A stretch of 64,000 nucleotides of DNA from Stichopus chloronotus. Lineage: Eukaryota; Echinodermata; Holothuroidea; Aspidochirotida; Stichopodidae. The position numbers and the translations under genes were made by a program. The DNA is taken from positions 18,887,358 through 18,951,357 of the forward strand of contig SFZH01000008.1 in assembly GCA_021234535.1 (NCBI GenBank), in the 5' to 3' direction. Shown piece by piece: positions 52,001-63,900 of the stretch; position 1 is the first letter of the stretch; each line of letters begins with the position of its first letter. The notes beneath the pieces were generated by a model, which saw only the letters and a list, made by a program, of their open reading frames with translations, did no database searches and was not told where the DNA came from.

Positions 52001-55000
52001 CACTGCGTGCCAATGCTTCTAATTCATCCTCATTAGTTATGTATCTATTCCTACTGTTACTGAAAATGTGAGAAATTGTACAGGGGAGTGTGGCTAATAG
52101 CAGTACTGTAAAAGGTGACTGGTCACAGAGTTGCAATATAACTGATCTTAATTGTTAATTACCATATCATCATTGCTGTAGTTGTGTATCAAATGTTCAG
52201 AATCTCTCAATTTGACCATTTACAATCAACATATGGGTAGTACCCAACAGGTGTGACAAAATACCATAAAATTTTGTGAACCACCCAAATAAACCTTTAA
52301 AAGAGAAACAGAGACACCTGCTCAAACTTCCTTCAAAGAAAACTATCATCACTATTTCACTATTGACACAAAGGTTTCAATCATTCTGTACCATCTTGTT
52401 GATGTATTTCCCATTTTGCAAAGTTTGAATGAGTCAAATGTTAGGACCTAAGGAAACAAATGAAAGTAATATTTGAAAAGGAAAGTGTTGTTAGCAGACA
52501 GCAATCCGAGTTCTCCCTCACTTTATGACTGTTATTCATAATGAGAGCAACCTTTCTTCAATTCATCAAAATCCCAATACAAAGATCACTGAAGTCTAAA
52601 TGATAATGCTTAGTAAGAAAAAGTATAATACTCCACCTGCTAGGAAGATATTCTTTCCAAACTTCTTCACCACTTTTTGCATTCAAGACCACAACATGGT
52701 CGTCATAGATTACAGCTAGACGTGGCTTCTTGGCTGTGCCCTCCTCTTGGAACAACAGCACTGTGGGAGTTTTCCTGTTTGATGAAAATGCCCACACAAA
52801 ATGGAAACGTTAGGGGAGCTAACCAAGGCAAATAATGAAGCACAGTGAACTCATCGTAGCTTCCCTACTTCAGATAGACTATATATTTAGTCCCCTATCC
52901 TAATTCATGGATGGCTCTTCAGCATCAAGTGACAATATTTTTGTTACAGGATTGCTAAATTTATGCAAGTTATTTGTTTACTTTGAATCAACAATAGTTT
53001 GAAATATCCCTGAAAGATACTTGTAAGGTACAGAAGAGGAGATTTGTAAGATTTAGCTGTTGCTTCAGAATAAAGATGGGGTGACTGCTTACTGCCTTTA
53101 AGTAAACCAAATAGTATATGGTAGAAACAACACCACAGTACACACTATGTGGTAAAAACATAAGATAACACAACAGCAAATATGTCCTTGATTATCAGAG
53201 CTATTCACTAATATACTTCATAACTGAACAGTTACATAACAAAGATAAAATCATTTACAGTGTAAATGTTTCTCAAAGCATAATGCTAGAGATTTTTATA
53301 AGTAAGAATGCCTTGTTGGGCATTTTTCAATTTTTTTTTCTGTCCAAATGCAAACTGATACAAAGTACCAAATCCATTACACTCACACTGTAATATTCTG
53401 GTAATATGGTTTAGGGGGAAAAACTCATTCTGACAACTGTAACAACAATTACTCCATTACTCCATTTTTATTCTGGTGGTTATGTGACTGGAAACTGTGG
53501 CATGCTTTTTATCCTTTGTGCAGTGGTTCAAGTCATACAAAATACTGACCTTTCCATGTACGGATGAGCTTCCATTACAATTTCACCTGTTTCCCACATA
53601 ATACTGTATGGACAACACTTTTGATATTTTGATTCCTTGAATCATGTCAACAGTAGATGATACAGTGCATTGTTTGATTGGGGGTGATTCAGCGCATGGA
53701 GCTGTTATCTAGAAGGAGATCAGAATGTTTTGAGGGTCTACGCTGCCAAGGTCACACCTCTGTTCCGTTCTGGACATTTCTAAAGACCGACAGCGTACAG
53801 GAAAAGAAAGTTAACACAATACGGTGTTTGCTGTCTGCACCAGTTAGAAAATTACGGGCTGATTTTCGCTACTGCCACAGCAGAGCCAGTTGTGAGGGAT
53901 TTCGGTCTTTTGACTCTCAGCAATGCTGGTTAGATATAACATTTGGGTTGTATTCCGAAACATGAAGGAGAATCTGTACCTTTCTGTGTGTGGAAACATT
54001 AACTTCTCGTCTAGTTGTGAGAGAATTAGACTTCTCCCTCCCTGACTCATTTGCAGGCAATGACTTGTTAAGATATGAACTAAATACATTCATTTCAATT
54101 CAACGGTTATCTCATCGCCCTACAGGGGCTAGATGAGATATTGTAGTCACTTGGCTAGTGGAGGTATATATTGTACTGTGCACCCATGGGAGAATGGTTG
54201 CCATGGAAACACTTGGAGTGGGTGAGTAGCGACATCCCGGGCGTACCCCATGGTAGAGTGGCCATGGGTACAGGGGGGTCATGTTGGGTGGTATAAATGA
54301 AAACGTGTACCAATCTACAAACTAAAATATTGTTCTCAGCAAGTTACTTGTTTTAGGGATTAGTTGGCTCAATGATATTGCAAATTGAATTATACTGAAA
54401 TGGAATCATCGAATAAAGGGAGTAAAAAAAACATCTTTGAGCCAACCATACAGCTTATCTTCTCTGATTTTGAAGGGTTTGAAGTTTTAGCATTGACAAA
54501 ATTTTCCATTCTATCTCCATCTTAATAACATTCAGGAAAGAGTCTGGTCTACATTTCTAACCACTCCACAGGTGCAAGCACGAACCCATTGATAAATTAT
54601 CAAATGGAACAGGGCTGAGGGTGGATCAAAGAAAGTAACCATTTGTATAATTAATGGTGCAAATTCTTTGAACGTTCTGTTTTAGAGCGAAACTATCAAT
54701 GATTCACAAGGAGGGGGAAGGGGGTATACAAAAAGGAGACTCAACTTGGTCCAAGAAGGCTTTGCCAAAGAGCAAACAACACCATGTTACTTGAAAATTG
54801 ATTCAAGAACAAAGATGAATAATGAAATATAACAATAAACTCTCAACTCACCCTGGAGTTGATGGCAACGTTGAGCTGGTGATAGCTTCCCACTGTAACG
54901 TGCCAGAGCTTGGTTCCCACGACCGAATTAAGAAGCCATTTTGTGAGATGGTCAAAAGGTCTTTGTGCAAAAGAAATCAAATGCCACATTTTTCGTAACG

Positions 55001-58000
55001 TGCAATGACATAGTTTGTGGATTAATGGAAAAATATGACTGTAGCTTGCAACGCTGCATATTTCTATATAAACTGTTACATCAAATCTGCTCAAAAACAT
55101 AAATGATGTTTATAAGTACACTAAAGTATACAGAAAAACAAGTATAACAGTGTTCTTAGTGAATGAATTAACTGATATCTCCACAAACGATGGGTGAGAA
55201 TGGCATTGTTTTAGGTTCCCTTAAAGAACATGCACTACTTGTCAACATGGTTTTCTTCGTAGAGGAGAGACATCACTTTCCTTGCCAAAAAAAAATCCAG
55301 ACGGGGAAATTCCCTTCTAAATACAACTAGTGGTAAGATAAGCTTGAACAATCAATCAAAAAATACTTGCTTGATAATTAAATAGTATACTTTTTGTCCC
55401 CCTCCCCTTGTTAAGAAATTTCTCCTAAAACTGATCACAGGGAAGGCACTTCCTCTTACATTTGAAAAACTACTAGCTATGACAACTAACTAAAGAAGTA
55501 ATGCTTACCTTGTCCTGTGTACAGCAAAGAATTGATTGTACATGAATCCCCCTTTGGAAAGATATGTCTCCATGCTACATTTCCAGTTTTGGCATGGATT
55601 GCCGCGAGGACGTTTGATTCCGAAGAGACAAATATGTGTCGTCTGGCGCCGCCATACTCCAAAACAGCCTCCAAGACATTACCTACATATTGCTGTCTCC
55701 TGTTGAACCAATCAGATTGTGTTTAATAGACACAAATGATTAGATTCCAAGTTCACGATGTTGATGTAAGTTTCTAGAAATAAGCATTACAATCAATAAA
55801 CAGTAAATAAGCAGTACAGAATTGCTCTATTAAATTACACCATTTTGATCAACAATTCACTGACCTTGATAGTGCTCTATTTTTAGTCACTTACGTATGT
55901 TCTTATGCAAGGAGCAGTGTACAGTACTGTAACAAGCATGTCCACGTAAATTTCACAAATAAAAGATACGGAAAAATTATCTATTCTCTTGTGCTGGTGG
56001 ATTTTTTTCCATATTCTAATTATGGCTGTAATTGGTTAAGTTAATTGGTTTTGTGCCATCATCTCTTTGCAAAGCTTTACTGTCTCTACTGTCAAATGAT
56101 TTCCCATCATGCAACGCAGTAGAATTTCAACGTCACAATCAGAATGAAAGTTGAGATTGCTTTTGTACAGAGTCTACATTGTAATGTTATATAATAGTTA
56201 CAACAGAGATGCAATAATTTATTAGGATCAACATGGAAAGCTGTTTTGCGGGAAACTGGCATATCCCAGGAACTTATTTTCTCATTTGCTATTAAGTTAT
56301 TTAAACAACAAGGTGAGTTAGAATCTTGAGCATCGATTCACATCTAAGAGCAAGAAATAAAGAATTTCCAAAAGCAACTAACACTGAAGTAAATCGATGT
56401 TTACTGTTCCATTTAGTGATAAAATGCACTCTGCTATTAAAACAGATTTCTTTTTCTACATGTGATTAATTGTGCACTGAATGGTTTCATTGTTGCTTTA
56501 CTTCATGAGATAACAGCCAGGGCATAACTTTACAGAAGTATGTGCGGTATTCGACTTCAAGGGTCCTGCAATTTTCCTGACAGCAGAAAGCTGAAAGTTT
56601 CATTGTAGTTATATCTAGAGTATAGTAAGTATCAGCTGTGCTGCCCCAACAAAACAGAAGTTGTGATTTATCATGAACATGACTGATCTGACGTGCTACA
56701 GTATGCACCAATAGCCAATGAATTACAATAACTTGTAAGTTGTTTTCTTCCACCACAAACACCTTATCAACAAAAACAGAAAATTTTTCTAAATTTTATC
56801 TGAAATTTTCTTTATTAACTGAGGGAAATACTGTACTATAGCTTCAACATAGCAGGTCAGTACTTGGGTGAGATGCTTCAAAGGTCTGTTCAAGCATCTA
56901 CTGTACCTTGATCACAGACAAGACTGTTGTTGGTTTCAAGATAAGTGGTCGAGTCTCACAGAAATTCTACAGACGGGACAGTTCCATAATAAAATAGGGA
57001 GTGAAAATGAAAATCACACAGCAGTAATCAAAGTTGTTATTAAATGAAGGCCTTAATTAAAGCACAGACCTGTGAATCTGTAATGACAAACATGAGGGTT
57101 TTGCTATTAGCTACCGTATCAATTGATTACAGGGACAATGCAGTCACTGGCCCCAAACTGAATTAGCATACCCCCTTAGTCCTTACCAGATTGGAAAGTT
57201 TGTAAAATGCATAGGGGATCCTGATCCTTTTGCACAGCTGGGCAATAATGCTGGAATCTTTGTGAGGAGCATAAATCCCCTGTGCACAGAAGACTTTCCA
57301 ATCTGGTCCCTTTATGCTAATTCATGAATGTCTCTTTTTCATGTGGTATCAGTTTTGTTGCTGAATTAGGTAATTTTGCAGCAATAACACCTTGCATGCA
57401 GTACTGTGTGATGTTCAGCAACATCATAAAAAGAGTTATAAGAAAATGAGTAGAATTGCAACATTTTAAAGATTTTTTAAAACAAAGTAGGGATGACTGC
57501 TTACTCTAAGTTTAAAGGCAGTCACGCATCACTCAAAGCTACACTTTTGGCAGGGGATGGCAAAATTCTCAACTGATTCTGTTCTTTGATTGACAGCAAA
57601 TTCAAAAGATGCAGAGTGGCCTATGTTACACAGCATATACAGGGACCCATTGTTTTGATTACACAAGTGGAGGAATTTTAGACAGGCTGTGGAAGGGACT
57701 AGTCATAAGTGGTTGGGAGAACTGAAACTCTCTGGGACTATAAGTCTTCGTCTTGGCTACATGATTAGTGGCAGGAAAAAAACTATTTTAATGTCTGTTC
57801 AACATACTGACATTCTGAATTGCAATGCTGATAACTATTGACCTAGTAATATATTTTGCAACATCTTATGGGGCTTTTGCCCTCCTTTGCCCTTAAACTT
57901 GTTATGTTATATATGCACATCAATGTAAGTTGTAACTACTATAGGCTACAGGAAAAGAATTTTTTTGCCAGCCTACAGTATGTACCCACATGTCAAACAA

Positions 58001-61000
58001 TGGAATGGAACACACGAATATGGCACTATGGAGTATGGGGGAGCAAGGAAATGAGTAGATATGCCTACTAGTAATACTAACCTAGGCCAATGCTTAGGCT
58101 ACAGTAGGCCTAGGTTAATTTGCTAAGACATGGGTGGCTTTAAGGATCCTTAAGGCTTAGCCAACCTCTCCTCTGCAAATGCAGCACCGTAAAGTTGATA
58201 AATCAAGAAAGGGGCGATAGTGCGTCAGCTTTTTTTTTTAAATAATTGCAAGGTATGATAGTCAAAACTTTGTCAGACTGTTTAGACCACTGCATTTTTG
58301 GGCTTATTTTGTAGGTCACGAAGTTTGGCAATGGCAGTGCACAAAGTTTGGTGTAGGTCTATGTAGTATGAACTGTATAGTGCATACTGTACACCAAACT
58401 TCACACACTGCCAAACTTCGCGCACCCGTAAAAAATAAGCCCTAAAATGCAATGACCTACAGTAGGTAGCTGGTCAAATTTTTGACTATCATGCCTTGAA
58501 ATGACTGACAGGAAAACTGAGACACTGTTCATTTAATCACCCTTGCCTGCTTAGTCAACTTTACAGTACTGCATTTGCATAGTAGAGGTAGGCTAGGCCT
58601 AGAGCATTATATTTGCAGTTTCCACCGAATTTTACAGATTTTCAAATCGTGATTGTGACTCTTAAATCATGGAATGTTTCCTAACCATTTTTGTTGCTAG
58701 ATTGTTCACAGCTTTTTGCAGTAGGTTTAGGCACAGGATTTGTTTAAAAGGACACTCTTCATGTAATGATTGTCATGCTAACGTAAGTGAGGTACGCGAA
58801 GTTTGGCAGGTTTACATCGTATCGTTAATTCAAGCAAATGTTGGTTAAAATAACAGATTTTGAGATACAGTTCCTACCAGACTGGGTCAAATTATAGTAA
58901 AATGAAGCTTCACACTTGCTGAAACAAGAGTACTGGATTCATATGGGTTTTGAATTTCCAGAAGCAAGAAACTCCAAGGTTTTTACGTTAGGTGCAGCGA
59001 ATTTTCATACAAAAACGTTTTACTCATACATAAGATCAAAACAGAAGATAAGAGAAAATGTCCGCCCAATGAAGAACGAAAAGGGAGAAGTTATACCATC
59101 GGAAGAGGAGACTGTAGAAGCACTTAATGTGTTTTTCAATAAAGTTTTTACCAAAGAGGATGAAGAGGTGCCAGAAGTCACAGAATTCTTTACTGGTGAT
59201 CAAAATTCTAAATAAATGAATCTGGATATAACAGAAGAAATGGTGATGGAAAAGTTAAAAAATCTCAAGAAGGGAAGAGCAGCAGGAACAGATGAGATTA
59301 AGGCAGACTACTTAAAGGAAATGGCACAGGAAATAGCCAAGCTACTGCAGATGATATTTGAGAGGTCATTACAGACAACGAAGATAACGATGGAATGGAA
59401 AAGAGCAAATATAACACCACTGTATAAGAAGGGAGATCGCTCAGAGGTGTCCAATTACAGACCAGTTAATCTTACATCTGTCCCATGAAAAATTAATGGA
59501 GACAGTATTAAGAGATGCCATAACAGAGCATCTAGAAAAGAATGAACTAATTTTGGACGCACAGCATGGCTGCAGGAGAGGTCGTTCATGTGTTTCAAAT
59601 ATGCTAACTTACTAGGACAAGTTAGTAAATTATATTGATAAAGGGATTCTGGTGGATGTCATATATATAGACTTACAGAAAGCATTCGATACAGTGCCTC
59701 ACAGAAGACTTTTAGCAAAAATTAGGGCACACGGAATCGATGGATCTACATTAAAATGGATTGAAGAATGGTTAAGAAATGTATGCAGAGAGTATTATTA
59801 AATGGGAAGGAGTCCAAACGGATGGAGGTGACAAGTTCAGTAGTACAAGGATCAGTACTAGTACTGGTATGTTTTAAAATGTATATGAATGACATGGATA
59901 TAGGAGTGCAGTCTGAATTAAGTAAGTTTGCTGATGATACAAAAGTAATTTGCCCAGTAAGAGATGAGAGAGATAAGCAGCAGCTGCAGCAAGACTTGGA
60001 TATTTTGAGGTCATGGACTGACAAGTGGCAAATAAAATTTAATGTGGAAAAATGTTCCGAAATGCATTTTGGGCATTAAATAATCAAGTACAAGTATTAT
60101 ATTAGAAAGGGAAGGAATTGTCAGAAAGTGATGAGGAGAAGGATTTGGGAGTGTATGTGAATAAATCAATGAAGTTCAGTCGACAATTTGCCGCAGCAAC
60201 AAAAAAGCTTATAAAGTTATGGGTATTATCAAACGGAAATTCATAAATTTTGATCGTTAAGTTGTTTTGAACTTGTATAAGTCTTTAGTAAGACCACATC
60301 TGGATTATTGCACTCAACTCTGGAAGCCATATTTAAAAAAAGATATCAATTTAATGGAAAGAATACAACGGAGAATGACCAGGTTAATAAAAGGAATGGA
60401 GCGTAAATCATACGAAGAAAGAATTCAAGACCTAAGGTTGATGACAATTGAACAACGACATATGTGCCAGGATTTAGTAACATTTTATAACTATAACACA
60501 GGGGAAACTGGACATCAAATTAGAAGATTATGTGGAAATTATTAGAGATCGTAAAATGAGAGGACACTCCAAAAGAATAAGACCATCAACAGTGAGATTG
60601 GAAGTGACAAGGAATTCATATTTTGATAGAATATGGAAAGAATGGAATAAAATGCCAGAGCAGATTGACAGAAAGCAGGATCTTTAAGGGTCAATGACCT
60701 CCTATCCCTTTGTGCCATTCTCTCAGAAGACTCCTTGAGCCGAGATGAGGGGTGGCCATCCAGGTAAATCCAGGTAAAAAACCTAACAACAAGCCGTGGA
60801 AACAGGTAGGCTACACTGGCACGCGCCCACTACATGGTTTGCATTGCAACACACCACTTGGCTTCATAATATCTTAGGCTGAGCCCTGCAGGTTTGGTTG
60901 AAGCACTAACATTGACAACAAACAGTTTACCTAGCACTGTAGAAGCAACTAGCCTAGGCCTAGTGAATAGTATTAACTCTGACCTCTACTGTGTGCACTA

Positions 61001-61263
61001 ATAGTAACAGTTATTACACTGTGCATAGGCTAGTCTGAGAAATGCAATTCAGTTAGTGCATGCGAGTCATGTGCGAACAAATTAGAGAAAGGAAAGTTAG
61101 TGCTATAAAGTCAGTTCATGACAGTCTGAAAATGTATTGAATACGTTTTGTACGCGTACCAGTCGAATTTTCCAACTTGGTCTTCATATAATGCCTCTGA
61201 TGGACTTAAATTAGAAAAAGTCTGCAAGAGAAAAATCAGCGTTACAATGAAGGAAGCCGCCAT
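37091..61263 (-). CDS. EMC1: ER membrane protein complex subunit 1, complete, 23 exons
   Basis: Largest lumenal subunit of the EMC, which inserts tail-anchored and multipass proteins into the ER membrane. Exons 5' to 3': 61263-61160, 55699-55509, 54960-54852, 52774-52637, 51469-51331, 50830-50672, 49312-49157, 48194-48126, 47663-47568, 47427-47331, 45989-45870, 45581-45526, 45197-45009, 43324-43160, 42908-42738, 41772-41535, 41279-41169, 40733-40621, 39323-39244, 38750-38620, 38342-38185, 37618-37543, 37251-37091. All use GT-AG and join to 1008 residues plus TGA (human 993). Residues 1-24 look like a signal peptide. [16 protein letters not shown]-like [35 protein letters not shown] and FINYNQT are family hallmarks. 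Repeated tryptophan blades ([22 protein letters not shown]) fit PQQ-like beta-propellers. One membrane segment (~977-996) lies before a short basic tail. No break or missing exon was found. Confidence 0.96.
39478..39828 (+). mobile_element. MITE, family C copy 2
   Basis: Aligns end to end with 25818-26169. Termini: CAAAGGGAAATAGGGTGTTT and ACGCCCTATTTCCCTTTTAA. Inserted in the EMC1 intron between the exons at 40621 and 39323. An open frame that seems to start at 39370 runs through the element and is not a gene. Confidence 0.85.
43890..44968 (-). repeat. ~140-bp half-site monomer array with TG head, EMC1 intron 13
   Basis: About seven monomers read on the minus strand, preceded on that strand by a TG-rich head (the CA-rich run at 44929-44964). 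The best site is TGACCTCAAATGACCTTTGACCT at 44642-44664, written here in parts: TGACCT, CAAA, TGACCT, T, TGACCT. That is three half-sites with four-base and one-base spacers. Related sites occur near 44131, 44275 and 44791. Shared landmarks are TTCTTGAGATAT and TTTACAAGGTTTTCAC. Confidence 0.85.
47815..48085 (+). repeat. Degenerate minisatellite (AGACATTAAGACAGACAGT-like)
   Basis: Imperfect purine/AC-rich tandem repeat with a unit near 20-30 bases in the EMC1 intron between the 48126 and 47663 exons; it ends about 40 bases from the 48126 exon edge. Open frames on both strands are by-products of the repeat. Confidence 0.85.
48841..49060 (+). repeat. Degenerate ~30-bp tandem repeat (ACCACTATCATGGCA-like)
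   Basis: Seven or more imperfect units containing CACTATCATG in the EMC1 intron just downstream (minus strand) of the 49157-49312 exon. Spacing varies from about 24 to 35 bases. Confidence 0.8.
57160..57324. mobile_element. 165-bp foldback/MITE in EMC1 intron 1
   Basis: The left arm GAATTAGCATACCCCCTTAG..CCAGATTGGAAAGT pairs with the right arm ACTTTCCAATCTGG..TATGCTAATTC. The inner parts (CATAGGGGATCC and ATAAATCCCCTGTG) continue the pairing. The size fits a small palindromic MITE. Confidence 0.75.
57512..57745 (-). repeat. Dispersed repeat family B, inverted copy
   Basis: Reverse-complement match to 9925-10165 and 34874-35113, with TCTTTGATTGACAGCAAATT and AGACAGGCTGTGG as landmarks. In EMC1 intron 1. 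Confidence 0.8.
58155..58604. mobile_element. ~450-bp long-armed foldback element
   Basis: Two arms of about 200 bases pair around a centre near 58380. Left-arm landmarks CTCTGCAAATGCAG, GGTATGATAGTCAAAA, GGGCTTATTTTGTAGG and GAAGTTTGGCA are mirrored by CTGCATTTGCATAGTAGAGG, TTTTTGACTATCATGCC, AAAATAAGCCCTAAAATGCA and TGCCAAACTTCGCGC on the right. It lies in EMC1 intron 1. No coding frame; most likely a foldback transposon or an inverted duplication. Confidence 0.8.
58910..60780 (+). pseudogene. Broken LINE reverse transcriptase (CR1/L2-like), antisense in EMC1 intron 1
   Basis: 5'-truncated non-LTR retrotransposon. Pieces of one reverse transcriptase occur in order: a linker region (58916-59215), a TGxDxI..YKKGD..NYRPV region (59216-59488), the catalytic motif A neighbourhood [11 protein letters not shown] (about 59670-59705), motif B VVQGSV, motif C FADDTK (about 59926-59943), and the C-terminal region [13 protein letters not shown]...SYEERIQ (60267-60545). 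In-frame stops (for example 59213-59215) and frame changes separate them, so it is dead. The 3' end at about 60755-60778 shows the short repeat ATCCAGGTAA twice, a typical CR1/L2 tail. The truncated 5' end is approximate. Confidence 0.85.
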
Positions 61264-61267
61264 CTTG
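61256..61267 (-). promoter_or_regulatory. YY1-type motif overlapping the EMC1 start codon
   Basis: On the minus strand the bases around the start read CAAGATGGCGGC, a perfect match to the YY1 consensus AANATGGCGGC; the ATG inside the motif is the initiator codon. In animals such sites often lie just downstream of the transcription start of TATA-less housekeeping genes. Its function here is an inference. Confidence 0.6.
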
Positions 61268-63238
61268 AAAGCGCCACCGTTTTCCAAAAAGTAACAGGTA
61301 GAACTACGATATGATTAATTTGGTGTGTTATGTATAGTCGAGAAGCAATGGCGTGTTTCAAGGGGTGGGGAAGGGCACAGCACCCTCACCTCCAAAGCCA
61401 GTCTAGGGGGAAAATCGCCTAGTCGGAGGATTTAAGAGTAATGGGAAAGGAAAAAAAGACTGAAGACTCTCAACAGGGGTTGGGCCGGGTGAGTGTGGGG
61501 ACCATCCTCGGGGATCGATGCCCCCCTAGCCGGGCAGTCTTTGTCGATAAGAAGCAGTATACAGTCCGCAGCAAAGGCATGTTTTCGCTCTCCATTGGAA
61601 ATTTTTCTGATGAGAACCAAAAATTTTCTTCGCGATACGCGTGCTGTAACTTGGAGTCGGTTGTTCAGTAGTTCCATCCCACATTACTAGATAGCCCAGA
61701 CCCTGCCAACCTTATCAAGTACCATGAAGGCAGAGTACATAGTTTATGTAGGCCTGTCGGTAATTTCATCCCATACTGCAAAGCCCAATTGCTGCTGTTC
61801 TCCTATGTGTTGGCCATGCAGAATATCTATTGTGAATGGAGGAGTGAAGTACTGCGTAGGCTAGGTAATATGCCCAATAGGACCCAACTTGCAGGACAAT
61901 TATTGACCTATACAAGCTTTTAGTTGGTACCGATATTCTAATACATTAGGCTGTAGGATAACAAACAAATTTCTTTCCAATTCCTTTCCAATTTTACACT
62001 TTAGATCCCAGGGACAAAATAACAAACCCTGACGGAAGATTATGTACCACCAGTTTTTTATCGAACTTTCCATGTTGTTTGCAAAACTTCAAACAGTTAA
62101 TGCAGGTGACTGCCAATGTAGATTGAGTAGTAATTATAGCTAGATAGCATAGATCTGAAGGCTTCCCAAAGGCAAGTACTTTCACATCTCTTCCACGAGC
62201 CAGTGCCTCCCAAGGGAGGGGTAGAGAAGGTATAAGTTTCCATATTACTATTGTATTACACATAACTGGATTTTTTTTCAGTGTCCTTCTAGAGTTTCAC
62301 CCCCTTCCAGCTGAATGAGAGTAATGGTGCTCTTTGAGACGTTTGCCCAGTTTCATGACAGTTGTGCACTTCTACTAAAACCTTTTTTCTCTCTCAAATT
62401 TTCAGTTAAGTTCACTTGTTGGTGAAGTCAGTATCCAATTATGAGAGCTTAGCATTTTCCAGAACCACTCCTGGTTAATCCATTCTTCTGCAGACTTAGC
62501 TTTCTTGATCATGAATCATGATGAACATAAATACCTTAGTGAGTGCAAGGAGTCACATTTTTTTTCATGGGAGCAGGAAAGTTCCAAACAAAGCCAGGGT
62601 CCTCACCTGAATTATTTTCCTGGTGTCCCTACCCACCTCCTTTAACTAACCTCAGTATTCTATAGAATAGCCATACCACAGATCATTACAAAATTTTGGC
62701 AGTAAGGGGACAAGCAACACATCCCTTTACAACTATTTTGTGAACATCTCAGTACTACTGTATCTATAGGCAGGAAAGTTTAAATGTTTGTGGTGAGCCA
62801 CCGGTGGCAAAGACACCTAAGTCCCATTCACTCCTATTGATTCTTAAACACAATTTTATTAGCTTCAAACTAGAAAGCCTTGATTTGGAGCCACTGAGCC
62901 ATCATAATCCACTTATCAAAGCTGTAACTTACATTAAGAAGAAAAGGGACAAACATGGCATTTACAATTGAACTTTCAAAACCAAAGGCATGCAGGTAAG
63001 CTGGGAAGGAAAAGAGGCTGTACCTATCCTTTCAACCTCACATTTTCTTCCTTCAAGAAGAAAGTAGAGTACAAATTAGGAAACCATCACTATGGAATTG
63101 GTGGGAGTGAGGAGGGACCCTGAATTATTGGTGGCAAGTGCCATCATAGGTGAGAAATGATAAAATTTTCCTCAAAGCATGAATCAAATTACTAAAAAAA
63201 CATGCTCCACTAAAACCTTTTTATATAAAAAAGAAATA
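61264..63238. other. EMC1 upstream region, no gene seen
   Basis: About 2 kb between the EMC1 start and the presumed 3' end of the next minus-strand gene; it should contain the EMC1 promoter. Short open frames at 61432-61690 and 61994-62263 show no recognisable protein motif. I see no repeat family from elsewhere in the window. Confidence 0.6.
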
Positions 63239-63244
63239 TTTATT
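63239..63244 (-). terminator. Candidate polyadenylation signal for the right-edge gene
   Basis: AATAAA on the minus strand (TTTATT on plus), about 590 bases downstream of the stop codon at 63830. It is the closest canonical hexamer I noticed in the expected direction. Confidence 0.35.
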
Positions 63245-63829
63245 GAAGACCACAATACCAATGTCCATCAGTCAGCACAAGCTAAACCTCATGAACCATA
63301 TTATCTAAAAACTGAAAAAGCAGTCATAGACAATAAACCCAAAGTGAAAAGCTGATCACTACTTTAGTTGCTAATGCTTCTACTGCTACAGCGAAGCATA
63401 TGTAATCAGCCAGCAACAGCATTTACACTTATAAACTTCACCTGACAGAGAAAAGTGATAAAGAATAAATATGATGTAATCACTCCATCTTGCAGCTTGT
63501 AAAAACTTTTCCATAAGCGACTATTTTGAAAAAAGGACTGGATTGAAGGACTGGATCGGTTTCCTCAGTCCTGCTGTAATATTTCCGGCAATCTCTCATT
63601 GTGGTAGATGAGCTATCTTCCTCTGAATGTATGGAATAAGTTTCCTCAAGAAATTTGTGGGAATTCTGGCTGGTGCAGCGTTTACCAGTATTTACACAGA
63701 AAAGTCAAAAAGGCTCTTTCCAACAACTGACTGCAATAACTCTTTGGTCACATAGTCCAGTGTAAAACAAGTTTTTAAGAAAGACACTTTATGACAACAG
63801 CCACACATCCTAAGGTTCCATCTCCCCCT

Positions 63830-63900
63830 TCACGATCTAGGAGGTGGAGGCCTTGCCCTTGGTGGCATTAATGGTGGTGGAGGGCCCCTCGGTGGTGGAC
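63830..63900 (-). CDS. Last coding exon of an unidentified proline/arginine-rich protein
   Basis: After an acceptor (TTTTCAG, ending at 63901 on the minus strand) the frame reads a proline-rich tail of about 22 residues containing PPPRGPPPPLMPPRARPPPP and ending RS before TGA (63832-63830). Such PPPxG/RG-rich tails are common at the C-termini of splicing and RNA-binding proteins (Sm-B type and others), but this exon alone does not identify the gene. The alternating CCN and AGG codons fit coding sequence better than a simple repeat. All other exons lie to the right of the window. Confidence 0.6.

Noticed and set aside
60267..60545. Separate gene encoding a 92-residue basic protein
   Set aside because: It is the C-terminal region of the broken LINE reverse transcriptase next to it.
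61432..61690. Overlapping open frames upstream of EMC1 as a divergent gene
   Set aside because: Three frames on both strands are open over the same short GC-richer stretch with no recognisable motif or splice context.
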